Shown piece after piece: positions 47,643-61,100 of a DNA stretch of 64,000 bases. Source of the stretch: Phallusia mammillata. Lineage: Eukaryota; Chordata; Ascidiacea; Phlebobranchia; Ascidiidae. The notes beneath the pieces were generated by a model. That model did no database searches. It saw only the letters and a list, made by a program, of their open reading frames with translations, and was not told the DNA's origin. The number at the start of each line of letters is the position of its first letter. Within the stretch, counting starts at the first letter, position 1. The position numbers and the translations under genes are program-made. The stretch spans positions 1-64,000 of the forward strand of contig QLIY01000230.1 of the NCBI GenBank assembly GCA_003260075.1, read 5' to 3'.

Positions 47643-49136
47643 CCGTTTCTTCACGTCTATTTTCGTTTCGCCATTTGTCTGTTTCATGTGGTGTGACTCG
47701 GGATTCGGCACTGGTAGTGATGGAAAACATGCGATTTTTTGAGAATATATGTAAATTTTCGTTGTGTGTAAACTATGGAAGCTTTGCACCAGTAAAAACT
47801 GACGAACATACGCGTTTGATTTTTATCAGTCATAAGTCATGTTTTTTATAAATATCACGGTATTTTTTCTTTAAACAGTTGTGCTAACCTAACATTTTTA
47901 AATAAGCTATTTCTGGCAGACATAATGTATAAACGAATATTGCTCTTCCATTAGTTTTTCAGCTGAAATAGCAATAGGCTACTAGTCCAACATATTTTGG
48001 TTGTAGATTAGTGCGTTTGTCCAGTATTTTTTCTTCGCATAGAAATGGTCCTTTACGTCAACATTCTCGAATATGCTGTTTTAGCTGTACACTGAAATGA
48101 ATACATGCACCGTTACGGAATCTTTAAGTCAGAAAGGACATAATCTTTCTCACCAAAACTTATCTTTTAAAGGCGCGACCTACTTTGAAGTTAGTCATCC
48201 GATTTTACTAGTGTAGGCCTACCCGGAATAAGTAGCTTACGGGCTGCCGTGTTTCCGCTTTAAACATTCATGTGATCCTGACATTGTAAAATCATTGAAA
48301 CTGGTTCGTTTTAACCTAGAGAGTGCTATAGGCTCGTCTTCTGACTAAAGAAGGTGGACAGGTTATTACTTGGATTATGTTGTTGACACACGTATTGCTA
48401 ATCCATCACTTGTCGCCTACGAATATGCAAATTAAGCGAAGATATGTTTGCACACAGACAGTTCCTTCATATCGTCTGCTGCCTGGTGGAGTTGGAAAAG
48501 GATTGCTACTAATGAAGCAAGCAACATTAGGCTAGTGTTGAATAATTTTATCAATTGTAGGAAATAACAGAATTCCTGCAGCGAAGGTGTTCTGTACTGA
48601 ACAGACAGTGGGTTATGCGTTAACGTATATAGGGTGTTCAAGAAAGTTGTAAAACAAGTTTAGGTGCATTTCTAGTCAAATCAGTTTGTAAAATGGGACA
48701 CAGCGCAGGCGTGCGCCGAAAGTTACGTTTCAACGGCGGAAAGCATCAGGCTAACAATTATTTATTACCAACTCAAATGATTAATCGTTGCTACACAAGC
48801 ATTTCCAAAGCAGCTGTTGCACGAAAACCGTTTTTGCAACCAACGAGGAGCACAGTGCAGCACGGGGTACAAAACGAGAGAGATAAACACAACGAGGTTC
48901 GTTTTCATCGCATCGCCTTTTTTCACCACGCTGCGTCCTTCTTTCGTCACAAAGCCACTTTGCACGCGCTCGCTCAGTTTAGTTACACAGTTTGTTGTTG
49001 CTACGCCGGCATATGACGGTGGTTGTTCTTGCGCATAAACAGAAGGCGATAGCGCCTAAAACTAAGGGACAGTTTCAAATAATGAGTGAAAGTGTATTTG
49101 GTGTGGTAGTGTTTCGACAAGCGCTCCATATTCGAC
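47643..49136. other. Intergenic: eIF3e to TRPM
   Basis: No gene supported. A 107-codon frame at 48,693-49,016 has no motif and is not in frame with the TRPM exons; it may be chance or TRPM 5' leader. No repeats with clear ends. Confidence 0.45.
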
Positions 49137-52100
49137 ATGATCGAACTGACAAACTCGCGACGATCCGCAGGGGCCGCAGCGAGCAGGACGAACTCGGTTG
49201 ATGAGGTGGAGGTACGACATGTTTCTTTTCCTAGTTTTTATACCTGGAGCACGTACTCAACTGTAATTTGCCACTGGCAGTAATTCTGTTTAATACACCT
49301 AAACAAACTGTGTTTGATTGTTTCATTAAACCTTGTACAATCATCAGTTTTTTTTAGAACAAATAATAATGCCCATTTTTTGATTGTTGTGTTTTGGTTA
49401 CTACAAATACAACTTTTAAGATTCTTGATAAAAGGAAAGTAAAAACTATCTCGAATCAAGTTAAACTATTTGAAGACAGGTGCCAGCCACAAAAGTCACA
49501 GAATAAACATTTTTACAGCATATGTGTGACAATAATTGTGACATGCACGTTTTTAATTATTTCAATTTTAAAATGTTAGAATAAAATACTATGACTATTG
49601 TTTTACAGGAAAAGTCCTGGATTGAGTTGACGTTTCGCAAGAGGGAATGTTTCAAGTTTATTCCAGCAGTACCAGCAACTGATGGTCTATCAAGGTACCA
49701 AAACACTTTTGCTGCTCAATAGTTTTTATGTATACAGTATTAAGATCAAAATATATGAAGATGAATTTTCTTCAAACAGTAATATCAAATTAATCAGGCT
49801 TACTGTTATAACTGTTGCAATGTACCTACAGTTTTCTACAGGTTTATTGAATAACGGTGATTTGGTAGTACTACTTCTCTGTCACTTAACTTCAGGTGTG
49901 GGTGTGGAAGAATTTTATCGGATCACCATTATCTTAACCAACGTGGAGTGGTTGAAGATGAAGAAATCCTTCCACTCGGAGCCACTGCTGGCAACTTTCA
50001 AAAACAAGGGAAGAAAAACAAACTGCTGCCAAAACCAGTCATTGAAATGTCAATTCTTGATGCAGGGTAGGTTTTTGAATTACATCTAATCGTGGATGCA
50101 ACTTAAAATTGTACACCTAATTCAGAAAAGAATCTAGTCAAAAGGATTCCAAATGGAGTATAACACAACATACTTCTCTATTTCCTACTGATGCTTATGG
50201 GACCCTTGAATTTCAAGGAACAGGAGAGGGGGACAAATCAAAGGTAAAAACTTGGACTGTGAGGGTTGACCCATTGACCTCTGTTAAGTTTGTTAAATAT
50301 TGTTTGTTTTATTAACTCTTTTGTGTGGCTGTTCATAAAATTTATAATTCTAAATAGTTCCAACCTATATCAAGTAGTGATGGGACGGGTACCCGGTACT
50401 CGGTATCGATGGTATCGAACGATTTCAGTGGTATCGATACTCGGTATCGAAATATTTTGTCTCAGTTTTTGATACCAACGTTCGATACCAAATGCCGGTA
50501 TACATCATAAGAATATGGGCAACTTTTTGCCAATATTTGCTTCGGACAGCACAAAATCGGGAAAAATTTCCGCAAGGTTACGTATATATTTTTCACTATC
50601 ACATGGTGATTACATTTTTCGGCGGGTGTGTGTGCATGCCTGTACCACGGCCATGGTAGATAATTTGTCCAGTGATATACCACACTATACTTAAGTACTC
50701 GGTACTTGGTATCGAAGGTATTTTAACGTGGTACTCGTACTCGGTATCGGTACTCGCTTAAAAATCTGGTATCGTCCCATCACTAATATCAAGCATAACA
50801 ATTGTTGGGATCTTTTGACACTAACATGATAATCTTGTGGGTCTCAAACAGTGCAACCTAGAACACAGACAAGTGCAGCCAGACTGAATGAAAAGTTAAT
50901 TTATACGATGTGATCCTCAACATGAAATGACTTTTTTTCAAATTATTGCCAACAGTGCGCCGTCGAAATGTTTGGTTATTGTACATATAAGTACAAAGTT
51001 TGAGAAACACCATGTTAATTGTACATATCTTTCTCTTTGCAGTATATTAGATTATCCCAAGATACCAGCAATGATCTGGTGCTTCAATTGTTAATGGATG
51101 AGTGGAAACTTCGTCCACCAAAAATGGTGATCACAGTGCACGGTGGTGCTCATAATTTCCAGTTGCAGCCCAAACTTCATAGGTAAGTGATAGATGACAC
51201 AATTTTGTTTAGGTTAGAAGTGGATTTTAAAATGTAACCTTTTTTGCAGAGTGTTCTGTAATGGGCTGGTGAAAGCTGCTAAGACTACGGGTGCTTGGAT
51301 AATGTCTTTTGGTCTAAATACAGGTAAGAGAGCATGTATGTATTTTAGTTGGAAATAAACAGACTAAAACTTGGACAACATTCGTACTGAGTCTGGTGAC
51401 TAATAATTTTTATAATATGCTACATACAGTTTAAATCATTGGTTCTCAAACTTTTTTGACCGCGACCCAAATCTGAGTTTTATGAACGGGGGGGGGGAAC
51501 CCAAGCCTCAAACATCAAAAAATGTATTTTTTTCTGGTATGCACGAAAAAAGATGCAGACAACCAGTTGTATGTACACAGTACTATGAAACAATGACTTA
51601 TTACAAACAAATGATTGATTTATTTTAGTGTGTTTGATGAAACTGAAATTTTTCCTTCAAAAATCTTCAATGCACGGCTCTATTTTTCATTCAAGAGACC
51701 ACTTGATATTTTATATTCTGTGAAAGGTCTGTGATTTGACTTTTAACTGTTCTGTTCTGTAACGAGACCGAATGCAATTTCGAGGCCACGTGTTGGCGGC
51801 ATAGGAGTTTGCACTTGATTCGTTCGACAACAGTGCATGAAACAAAACACATTGTGGCTTTGCAGCACCATGATCATTGATATAAGTGAATCCCAAATCT
51901 AAAAACGTTTCCTTGTACGAATAATTACTCATCCTTAAACGCTTACTGCTATGTCTCCAAGTTCAGTTTCGCATGATGAACTTGTCCTATTATTTCCCGT
52001 GCTTTGACGTTACAATCACCATGTGCATAAAAGTTGGAAGGCTATTGTCGTATGTGGTCTGTATGTGGTAATGGCTGTTTCATTTTACTGTACAACGTGG

Positions 52101-55100
52101 TCGAGTGAGGTGAATTTACTACTACTGCATTAAGTTAATTCGTTTGTGTTTACTTAATGCAGTAATAGTTCGTTTGGGCAGAATTGAATCACCATATAAC
52201 GCGACCCATTTTTTGACCCGGTGCGACCCATACTTTGAGAACCACTGGTTTAAATAAAGTTAGTCATTTTTGAAAAGAAATGCAGAGAAACTTTTAACAG
52301 AGTAAGTAATAAAAATATGTCTGCATAATAATTTAAAGCATTGTTTGTACTTTTCTTTTTTGATTGCCTTTAACAGTTTTAGACAGGTCATCTTTTTTTA
52401 GGCTTGTGTTGACGTAAATAAACAATCAATAAAGTTGTCATGAAAAAACATAAAACAGTGGAAAACTGACATCACCTTTTGCTAACAAAGAATAATCCAG
52501 AGTGTAACAAACCTTACATTTTTTGCTACAGGCGTTGGTGCTATAGTGGGAAATGCCCTAAAAGAACACAAAGCCAGATCACGCGGCAAGATAATAAGTA
52601 TAGGTGTGGCACCGTGGGGTGTTGTTGACCATAGAGAGGATCTTGTCGGATCTCAGGTTGGTTTGAAACTTTCCTGTGTGGTTTAGACACATGTACAATT
52701 ATCTTCCCAAATTTTAGGGTTTACGTAGAAGTGCTTAGCCTGCACAGTCATTAACAGATGATTTGGATAATTTTTTCCCAATGAAGGTGGAAATTTAGGA
52801 TAATTAGTCGTTTAATAGTTCCTCAACTTGATTAATCTCACCACCATAGTGATAAAATTGGGGGTTTTGGATTCATTTGCAACTGTTACAATTTAACAGT
52901 TAAATAATTTTAGTCTTCAAATAAGTGAATACGCATTTTCGGAAGCAACTGCAATTTTGTTTTATGTCTAAATACCACACAGTAGACCAAAATAATTTAT
53001 TGATTTTCTGACAGGTAAAATTAATAAAACATCTCTATTTGCACACTTACCATATGGCTATGTTGATTTTGTTGTGTATAACAATATGCAAGGCTTCTGT
53101 ATGTGTAATATGTGTAACAATATTCAAGGCAACTGCAATTTCACTAGTGAAACTAATTCCATCCTACCTCGTTTTTGTTCAGCCCATTAGCGCATATCAG
53201 ACAATGGATAATCCCATCAGCAAGGGCTCAGTACTTCATGCTGCTCACACACACTTTCTTCTTGTGGACAATGGGACAGAGGGTCGATATGACAGTGAGT
53301 TGAGGTTTCGGCGCCACCTCGAACGACGTCTATCACAGCAACAACTTATGTCAAGTATGGATTTGTTTTAGATCCAATTTTAACTATATTTAGATTTGCA
53401 CTTGACAAGACTACTAAGCTGTCTGTTGTTCTATAAAACATGTAGCAAACAATAAAATTAACCAAAATAAAAAATACAATTTATAAAAAAAAAAGATTAA
53501 CTATAATTGCCATAAATGTAAGTCTTAAAATTGTATTGCTAAAACAACTGAGGTTCATAACTAAAATGTTCCAAATATCTTGAAAAAACTTTTTTTACTG
53601 ATCATTTTTTATTACATCAACTTAAACAAATATTAACTTAACCTTGGTTAACACAACAAAGCAAGATGCTTGTACAGCATTTTTTTCACACTGTCATTGA
53701 AATGTACTTACAACTTGGCAGTTGTATGTTTACACAAAGCTTTCACCATTGCTACAAATTGTTTCTTGTTGATTTAGGACATGCAAGAACATGCCCTGTG
53801 GTTTGTCTTGTACTGGAAGGTGGAAAAAACACGATCAATGTGGTTTTGGAAAGTGTCCGTCAATCACCGCCCATTCCAGTAATTGTTTGTGATGGGAGTG
53901 GACGTGCAGCTGATTTAATCGCATTTGCGCATCAGTATACAGATGACGAAGGGTAAAAATGTGTTTCTGGTAATTTGTGACGAATTTAAGTGTTATTTTT
54001 GCATGACCGTGATACATACTTATGTTTCAATGGTTTTGACAACATTTATAAGCGATGAAAACATTTTTGATACTAAACATTTTGACTCACTACCTTCTTG
54101 CGTAATGAGCCAATAACTTTATGCAAAACTATACAAAGACTCCATAACAATCCATTACATTGATTATGAAATCTTCAAGACCCTGCAAAGCAAATTCAAT
54201 ATTTATGGATTGTACTTAATACTGCTAATATGTTTTAGAGAAATCCTAAAAATCAGGAAAAAGTTAATTTAACCCTTTACCCTTTCAGTGTTGTAACTAA
54301 AATTTGTTGTTACGGTCTATTAACATTGGCACATGAGGGCATTTTACATGGCATGCCCACCGATTTTCAAATTCTTGTTCATGCATTTAAAAAAAAAACT
54401 ATAACATTTGCTGGTTTTCTGTTTGCTATGATTTAGGTGTTAAAAACCAGACTACAACCATGATTCTGCCTTCTTGTTTATATTTTTTAAATCAGCTGAC
54501 ACAGTAAACCACTATTTCACACAATGATGAGTAATTTGGCATGTGGCATTCTACAGGTTTCTGACCCTTGGTCTATTAGGTCTTTATCTACTATAGGCAA
54601 GGGGTCATGTGACTTTAGGTTTGTAGTTTGATCATCAGTATTGCCTACTACTCTACCTTGAATTGTTACCTAAAATAAAAAAATATGTAACATCCTGTTT
54701 ATCATACACTGTAAGTTTACCAGGAAATGATCTACTTACAGAATAATGATTGAGGAACTGAGAGAGCAACTACTGGTCTTGGTGCAAAAGACTTTTAAAT
54801 GCAGCAAGGAACAGGCCCAGTATATCTTTATTTCCATACTTGAATGTGTGAAAAAGAAGGAACTGGTATGTTGGACCTGCTCAACCACATGCCTGCTTCA
54901 ACCATCACAATATGTACTGTAGTAACAATTCAGTTAACACATAGATGAATTGCTTGAATTAGCAGGCCTGGCTAACTATCGTAATAACAATTCTTCGTTT
55001 GTGGTTGTTGTTATTTATAACCTTGTTGTTGAACATATTTTGATGGTTCTTCACTGAAGGTGACATGTGTTGTTTTTGTCCGTATTTGTTTTTTTGAACT

Positions 55101-58100
55101 AACGAGGTTTGTTACATGCATTTGGTCAAGAAAGGTCATTTTAAACTTATTTAAATTTCAACACATGTTAGTTAGTGTAGTAATTAAATTTGTCAGCACA
55201 ACTCCAGGTAATTAGTAAATGTCACCATTAACAGACAGCAAACTTAAAATATTTTAAAATTATGTTTGAAACAAGTTTTTGTTGTTACTTTGTATGCTGT
55301 ATTGTCATTTGTTTATGATTTTAAACAATGACTGTGTATTTGTTTATGCATGTCACCAATGTGTAGGTGGTGCTATAAATGTATTTTAACACACCTACAA
55401 TGTTTTTCATCTGCAGATAACAATATTTCGCATGGGACAGGGATACAACCAGGATGACATCGACATGTCAATACTTACTGCCACTTTAAAAGGTAAGCGA
55501 AACTGCCCTATCACATTTCACAAGAACGTGTAGGCAAATGTGCCATTATGTGTTTTCATTTTAAATGACATTTTCACCTTTGAATGTGTACATGTTTAAA
55601 ATTTGTTTATACCCGGTGTGAGCAGCTGTGTATATGGTTGGGTCAAAATTTTTGACATTAAAAACCTTTTGGGCAACAAAGTGTCTAAAACGTGGCTTGT
55701 TTTTTTGTCTAAAAATTGTTTGTTTTTAGAAAGAATGGTTTTGACATTTTTGCAATGCAAAGTTGGCTGCCATTAGCACAGTTTAAATTTTTACAAATTT
55801 GGTTGATTTCAAGTAACATATTGTGAAGATTTTGAATTTGAAAACTTTTATATTTGCACATACAGTAAACCTTGGTTAATCTGGACCTGTTTGGACCAAA
55901 TAAATTTGTACGGATTAGATGAAAAACAAGATTAACCCATGTCAAGTGGTTAAAGTCTTACCACATTAATTAATTGTACCTTGAGTTTTTTTTCGAATTA
56001 GGCGGAGATCCAGATTAACCGAATCTGGTTTAACCCAGGAGTACTGTCTATGTTTTTAAATATGTGTATTAGAAGTGTGAGTTATAGTGAAGTTAAACAT
56101 GGTATTGTTACAGCTCAATGCAAATCAGCCCCAGACATGTTGAATCTAGCTATGACTTGGAACCGAATTGACATTGCCACAAGTCAAATATTTGTATATG
56201 GGCGCCAGTGGCCGGTATGTTACATTGTTTTAATTGCATATGCATATGCCATTGTATTATATTTACATGTCTAATAACTCCTTTGACAATATTATTTTAT
56301 GGTAAGAAAACTTTATAACCTTCTTTACACTGATATAATAAAAATATTTTGTCATTGTATATATTAGTATAAAATAACAATATAATACGGTGTTTTTGAT
56401 TTTTAGAAAAAATTTCACTATGTTTGGAGCAAACAATTTTATTATGACTAAGCATAACATTAGGTGCCCTTCTAAGCTAAGTTTTTTTCAAAATTCTGAA
56501 AAATGTTTTCTTTGGTTGATTTAGGTGATGTCCTTAGAGCAGGCAATGATGGATGCACTAATCAGTGATCGTGTGGACTTTGTTAAACTTTTGATGGAAA
56601 ATGGAGTGAGCATGCACAAGTTTCTGACTATCACTCGTCTTGAAGAACTCTACAATGCTGTAAATACAAATTTTGTTCACTAATTGGTTAAATAATTTTT
56701 TATGAATTATAAGTAAATTTGCGGCCCTTATAGAAACTATTTACGCTACATGTGGAGATTGTGGAGTTGATAAAAAAATTCATAACTTCTTTCTACTTTG
56801 ACACATACACCATGTTTGCTGATAATAAGGGAAATAGGCCAAAATTATAGTCACTACTAAAAATATCAATGTTCTGATGAGAACTTAAAAAGACTCCATG
56901 ACTCTGGAGTAACTCCATAACCCTGATACAGATGAAACTAGTGATACTTTGAGCAAACAAGCAGCTGGATTGTGTTTGTTGATGTTTGACTCTAAATTGA
57001 CTACTATTTATTTATAGAAGCCACCATTAAATCTTGTGTATTTGATTAACGATGTCAAGAAAAATATCACTCCAGGATATCGATTTACATTGATCGATAT
57101 CGGCCAGGTAAAACCTTACTTGTTTTTTCATTAGCGGTTTATTAACATTTTAAGATTTTACTAACTTGTTAATTGTTAGCATGATTTCTAAAATCATGGT
57201 TGTAAAAAAATGTTGTAAAAAATGATGGAATTCTATAAGGAAAAAAAAACTGATTTTCCAATGCAAAAATACATTTGTTGAAGACATTGGCAATTTTTAT
57301 GTTTTTAAAGAAGAAATGTTTTGAAGCAAAAATAACTGCAATAAATTTAAATATTTTGTTAGGTTGTTGAACTTTTAATGGGTGGTGCTTACCGATCGAG
57401 CTACACGAGAAAGCGATTTCGCCTCCATTACTCAATGAAAGCTGACAATGGAATGAGGAAACAGCTGAGCATTAAAATGGGACTGAATGCATTTGGAACA
57501 TCTACATCCTTCCACAAAACTGATGTAAGGCAACTTGTCAAAACAAATCAAATCAATGCCCTGTGAAGGAGATTCATTGCCCTTGTACCTTACTTTTATC
57601 TCAGTTTTATGAACACTGATTGCATACAGTTTATCAAACCATTTTGTTAACTTTTTACTGCAAGTTAGTGTAAATAGTTAAGGGTAAATATTTTAAATTT
57701 TAGCAAGCGAATAATGACGGACTTTAGCTTTTTACCAAGGGCAATCTTTCAAGATATGTTAATTTAGTTAAAAATGGCACAATCCTATATTGTGTTTTTT
57801 CTTTGACGTCTTAACATCACATGCAAAACTGACAACAAAATTCTATTTTGCAGTGTAACACCTAACATGTTTTTCACTGTTATATGTGTCACCTTTTACG
57901 CAACACACCATTTTCGTCAAAGGTTGGGAATTCCATCATGGTCAAATTTTTTATTTTAACAAAACCGGTTTAAACAGTTTAAACAAAAGTAACGCATTTG
58001 TTTATGCGGGGCTCAAAACAAATTGACTTTGCTCATCATTTAAGATAGTTATTTTTTGCAAATTATGTTCATCATTTAATCAATTTGTGTTTTAGTCTTT

Positions 58101-61100
58101 TCTACGTTCTGGTATTGAAACTCCAACATCTCAACGTAAAGTCGAGCCTCCACCAATACCGCTACCTCACTTTGCATACCCGTTTCATGAGTTACTGATT
58201 TGGGCTGTGCTGATGAAACGTCAAAAGATGGCACTCTTTATGTGGCAACAGGGAGAGGAAGCCATTGCTAAGGTAATCTGAGTGCTAAGTATTTCCTCAT
58301 GTATATTATACAGCATATGATTTTAGCTGAATTTTACTTAAATGTTCAGCTAATGCAAGGAAGTAAATACTCTGACCCTAGGTTTCAATTAGACTCAAAA
58401 TAAACAAATCTTGTTTAAACTTAGCTTATAAGGGCCATACTGTCTTTGGCTTCATTTTGTTCGATTTTTTGGTTGTCGTCTTAGTAGCAACCAAAAATAT
58501 GCAGAGTATTGCAGCATTTAGTATGAAATCATCTTCATATAACAGCATTGTTGTCAACTAGTGCAAAAATATCTATAAATAACAATACTGTCATGGATTT
58601 TTGTACTGCAAACTGAGATGTTTCAATAATAATGTTAACCAGATGACATGGTTGATAATTCAGATGATTTGAATTATTTACTTGTCACAGGCTTTGGTTG
58701 CGTGTAAACTGTACAAAACAATGGCGAAAGAGGCTGCTGATGATGACCTTGATGTGGAAGAATCTGATCAACTGAAGAAGTATTCAATGTAAGTTGGAAG
58801 TTATCTGAGTGGAATTACAGCATGACCCTACATCGGTGTTGAAATTAACCAACACATTGACTGAAAAGCATTTACTGTGTATCACTTTGGTAAGGCACAG
58901 TGAAATCCCGAAATGCATAGTGGAACCAGTTTACTATGTTCAATTCAGTGTCTCGCAAAGTATCCTAAAAAAAGTTCTTTTAGGTTGTCTTTTTCTGAAG
59001 AATTTTAAGATTGAATAATTTTGGTAAAAAAAGGGTGCAGTAATTTTCATGAAAACTCACTTTCGAAAGGCTTCACTGTCTTTAAATACAAATACTTATG
59101 TAGGAAATCACAAAATTTAATTTTATAAGTATTCCGGTACCATCCTAAAAAAATTCAAAACCACTGGCTTGATTGATTGACACCACTGATAAAATCTCTC
59201 TTCTGATAAAATAAACAATGGACTGCATTTATTTTGCTAGAATCATTTTTTATAAGGATTGCAGGTTTATTAACACACTGTTTGAGCCAAATTAATCAAC
59301 ATTACAAAACCTTTAGGGAGTTTCACAATTTGGCATTACAAATGTTGGAGATATGTTACCGTGCCGACGATGATGCCACCCAACATTTACTGACATATGA
59401 GTTAAAACAGTGGAGTCGACACACCTGCCTCAGTCTTGCTGTTATTGCCAAGCATCGAGAATTTATTGCTCACCCTTGTGTTCAGCTTCTGTTAAATGAT
59501 CTCTGGATGGGAGGACTGTCTGAGAGGAAAAATTCAGGATTAAAGGTAAATATTGTGGTGAAAAAAACACTGACCACACTGAGCTTAACAAAAAACATCT
59601 AAATATGCAATAAATTCACAACTAGTGCCATCTTAAATTTGAGTTAACCTCGGTTAAGCCGGATTCGGTTAATTCGGATCTTTGCCTAATTTTGACAAAA
59701 CTTGAAGTACAAGTAAGTTGTAATGTGGTAAAGCTTAAACTAATCAACATCAGTTGATCACGAATATTTGCCTAATGCAGACAATTTTGTGATCAAAACG
59801 GGCCTAGATTAACCGACTGTATATTAATTACAATATGACTTTGTGAACTTTGAAAATGTAAGGGTGAAAACCACTAAGAAAGTATAATCCTTCCTAAATA
59901 GTGTTTGTCTGGGCGTGTTTTGTTGACTCATTAAGCTCTAGTTCTTTAGTTTATAGTTAATAAACATGCTTGTTTGTGCATTTGATTTGACTGTGTGTCA
60001 ACATTGGGATATCAATTACTGAATATGTGAATGAGTTTTATGATTTCACTTTTATATGCATATGTTGCAGGTGATATGTGGGATTCTCATTCCCATCTCC
60101 ATCCTCATGTTTGCATTCAAGTCTCAGGAAGAACTTCAGCTGATGCCTCAAACAGTGGAGGAACATCTCCATGAAGTTTCAAGTGCCTCATCCTCAGTTG
60201 AAGGGTAAGTTGAAATTAATGCCACAAATTTGCTAAATGCATCAAAATACCAAATACAGGAACCGGTTTATCACCTATTTTTACTTGTTTGTGGATCGTA
60301 AATCTCAACCATGGTCATAGTTAACGAAAAATATGGTTAATTGCATAAAAAACTTGGCAAACTAGTTGTGCAATTAACAGGATTTGTCTATAAGTGAATA
60401 TGTGTAAATTAGGCCAGAAACATTTCACCATCAACTCTTTACACTAAATGATATTGAAAAGTTAAAAAAATATCTACAGTAAATCTAATCTGGACTCGTT
60501 TGGACCAAACAATTTGTCAGGGTTAGGCAAAGATCTGAATTAACAAAAGTCGAAAGTCTTACAAATCATTTATGCCTGGAGGTTTATTCGAATTAGGTGA
60601 AGATCCGGATCAACCAATTCAGTTTAACCAAGGTGTACTGTATTTCCAAGTTTAAGAATAAAATGTATATTTATAGTAAATAATATTGTAAAAATTAACA
60701 TATAATATGTGTAGTAACAGACAATTAAGAAACCAAATACTCTTGGGGGGGGGGTAACCAATCCAGTTTAACCAAGGTGTACTGTATTTCCAAGTTTAAG
60801 AATAGAATGTATATTTATAGTAAATAATATTGTAAAAATAAACATATAATATGTGTAGTAACAGACAATTAAGAAACCAAATACTCTTTCAATTTCAATT
60901 TTCTAGATCAAGTTCTACATCAACATCCAGTTCAAGTTCATCCTCCAGCAGTCAGAGTTCCAACTCTACTATTGTTGTGGTAAGTCCTTTGTGTACATTA
61001 TTCATGTGCAGTGAGTACCAAAAGCAATTTTCCTATGATTTTCAACTTTTATATTATTTTCTAGAAACCAGAAGTCTTGGGCCGACCTCCATCCGACCAC

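Noticed and set aside
48693..49016. 107-codon frame as a gene before TRPM
   Set aside because: No motif, no splice-phase link to TRPM exon 2, composition like flanking non-coding sequence.
3577..60754. G10/C10 tracts as G-quadruplex regulatory sites
   Set aside because: Uniform length, placement at duplicate joins and a single strand state per block fit filler; no spaced G-runs of a quadruplex are seen.
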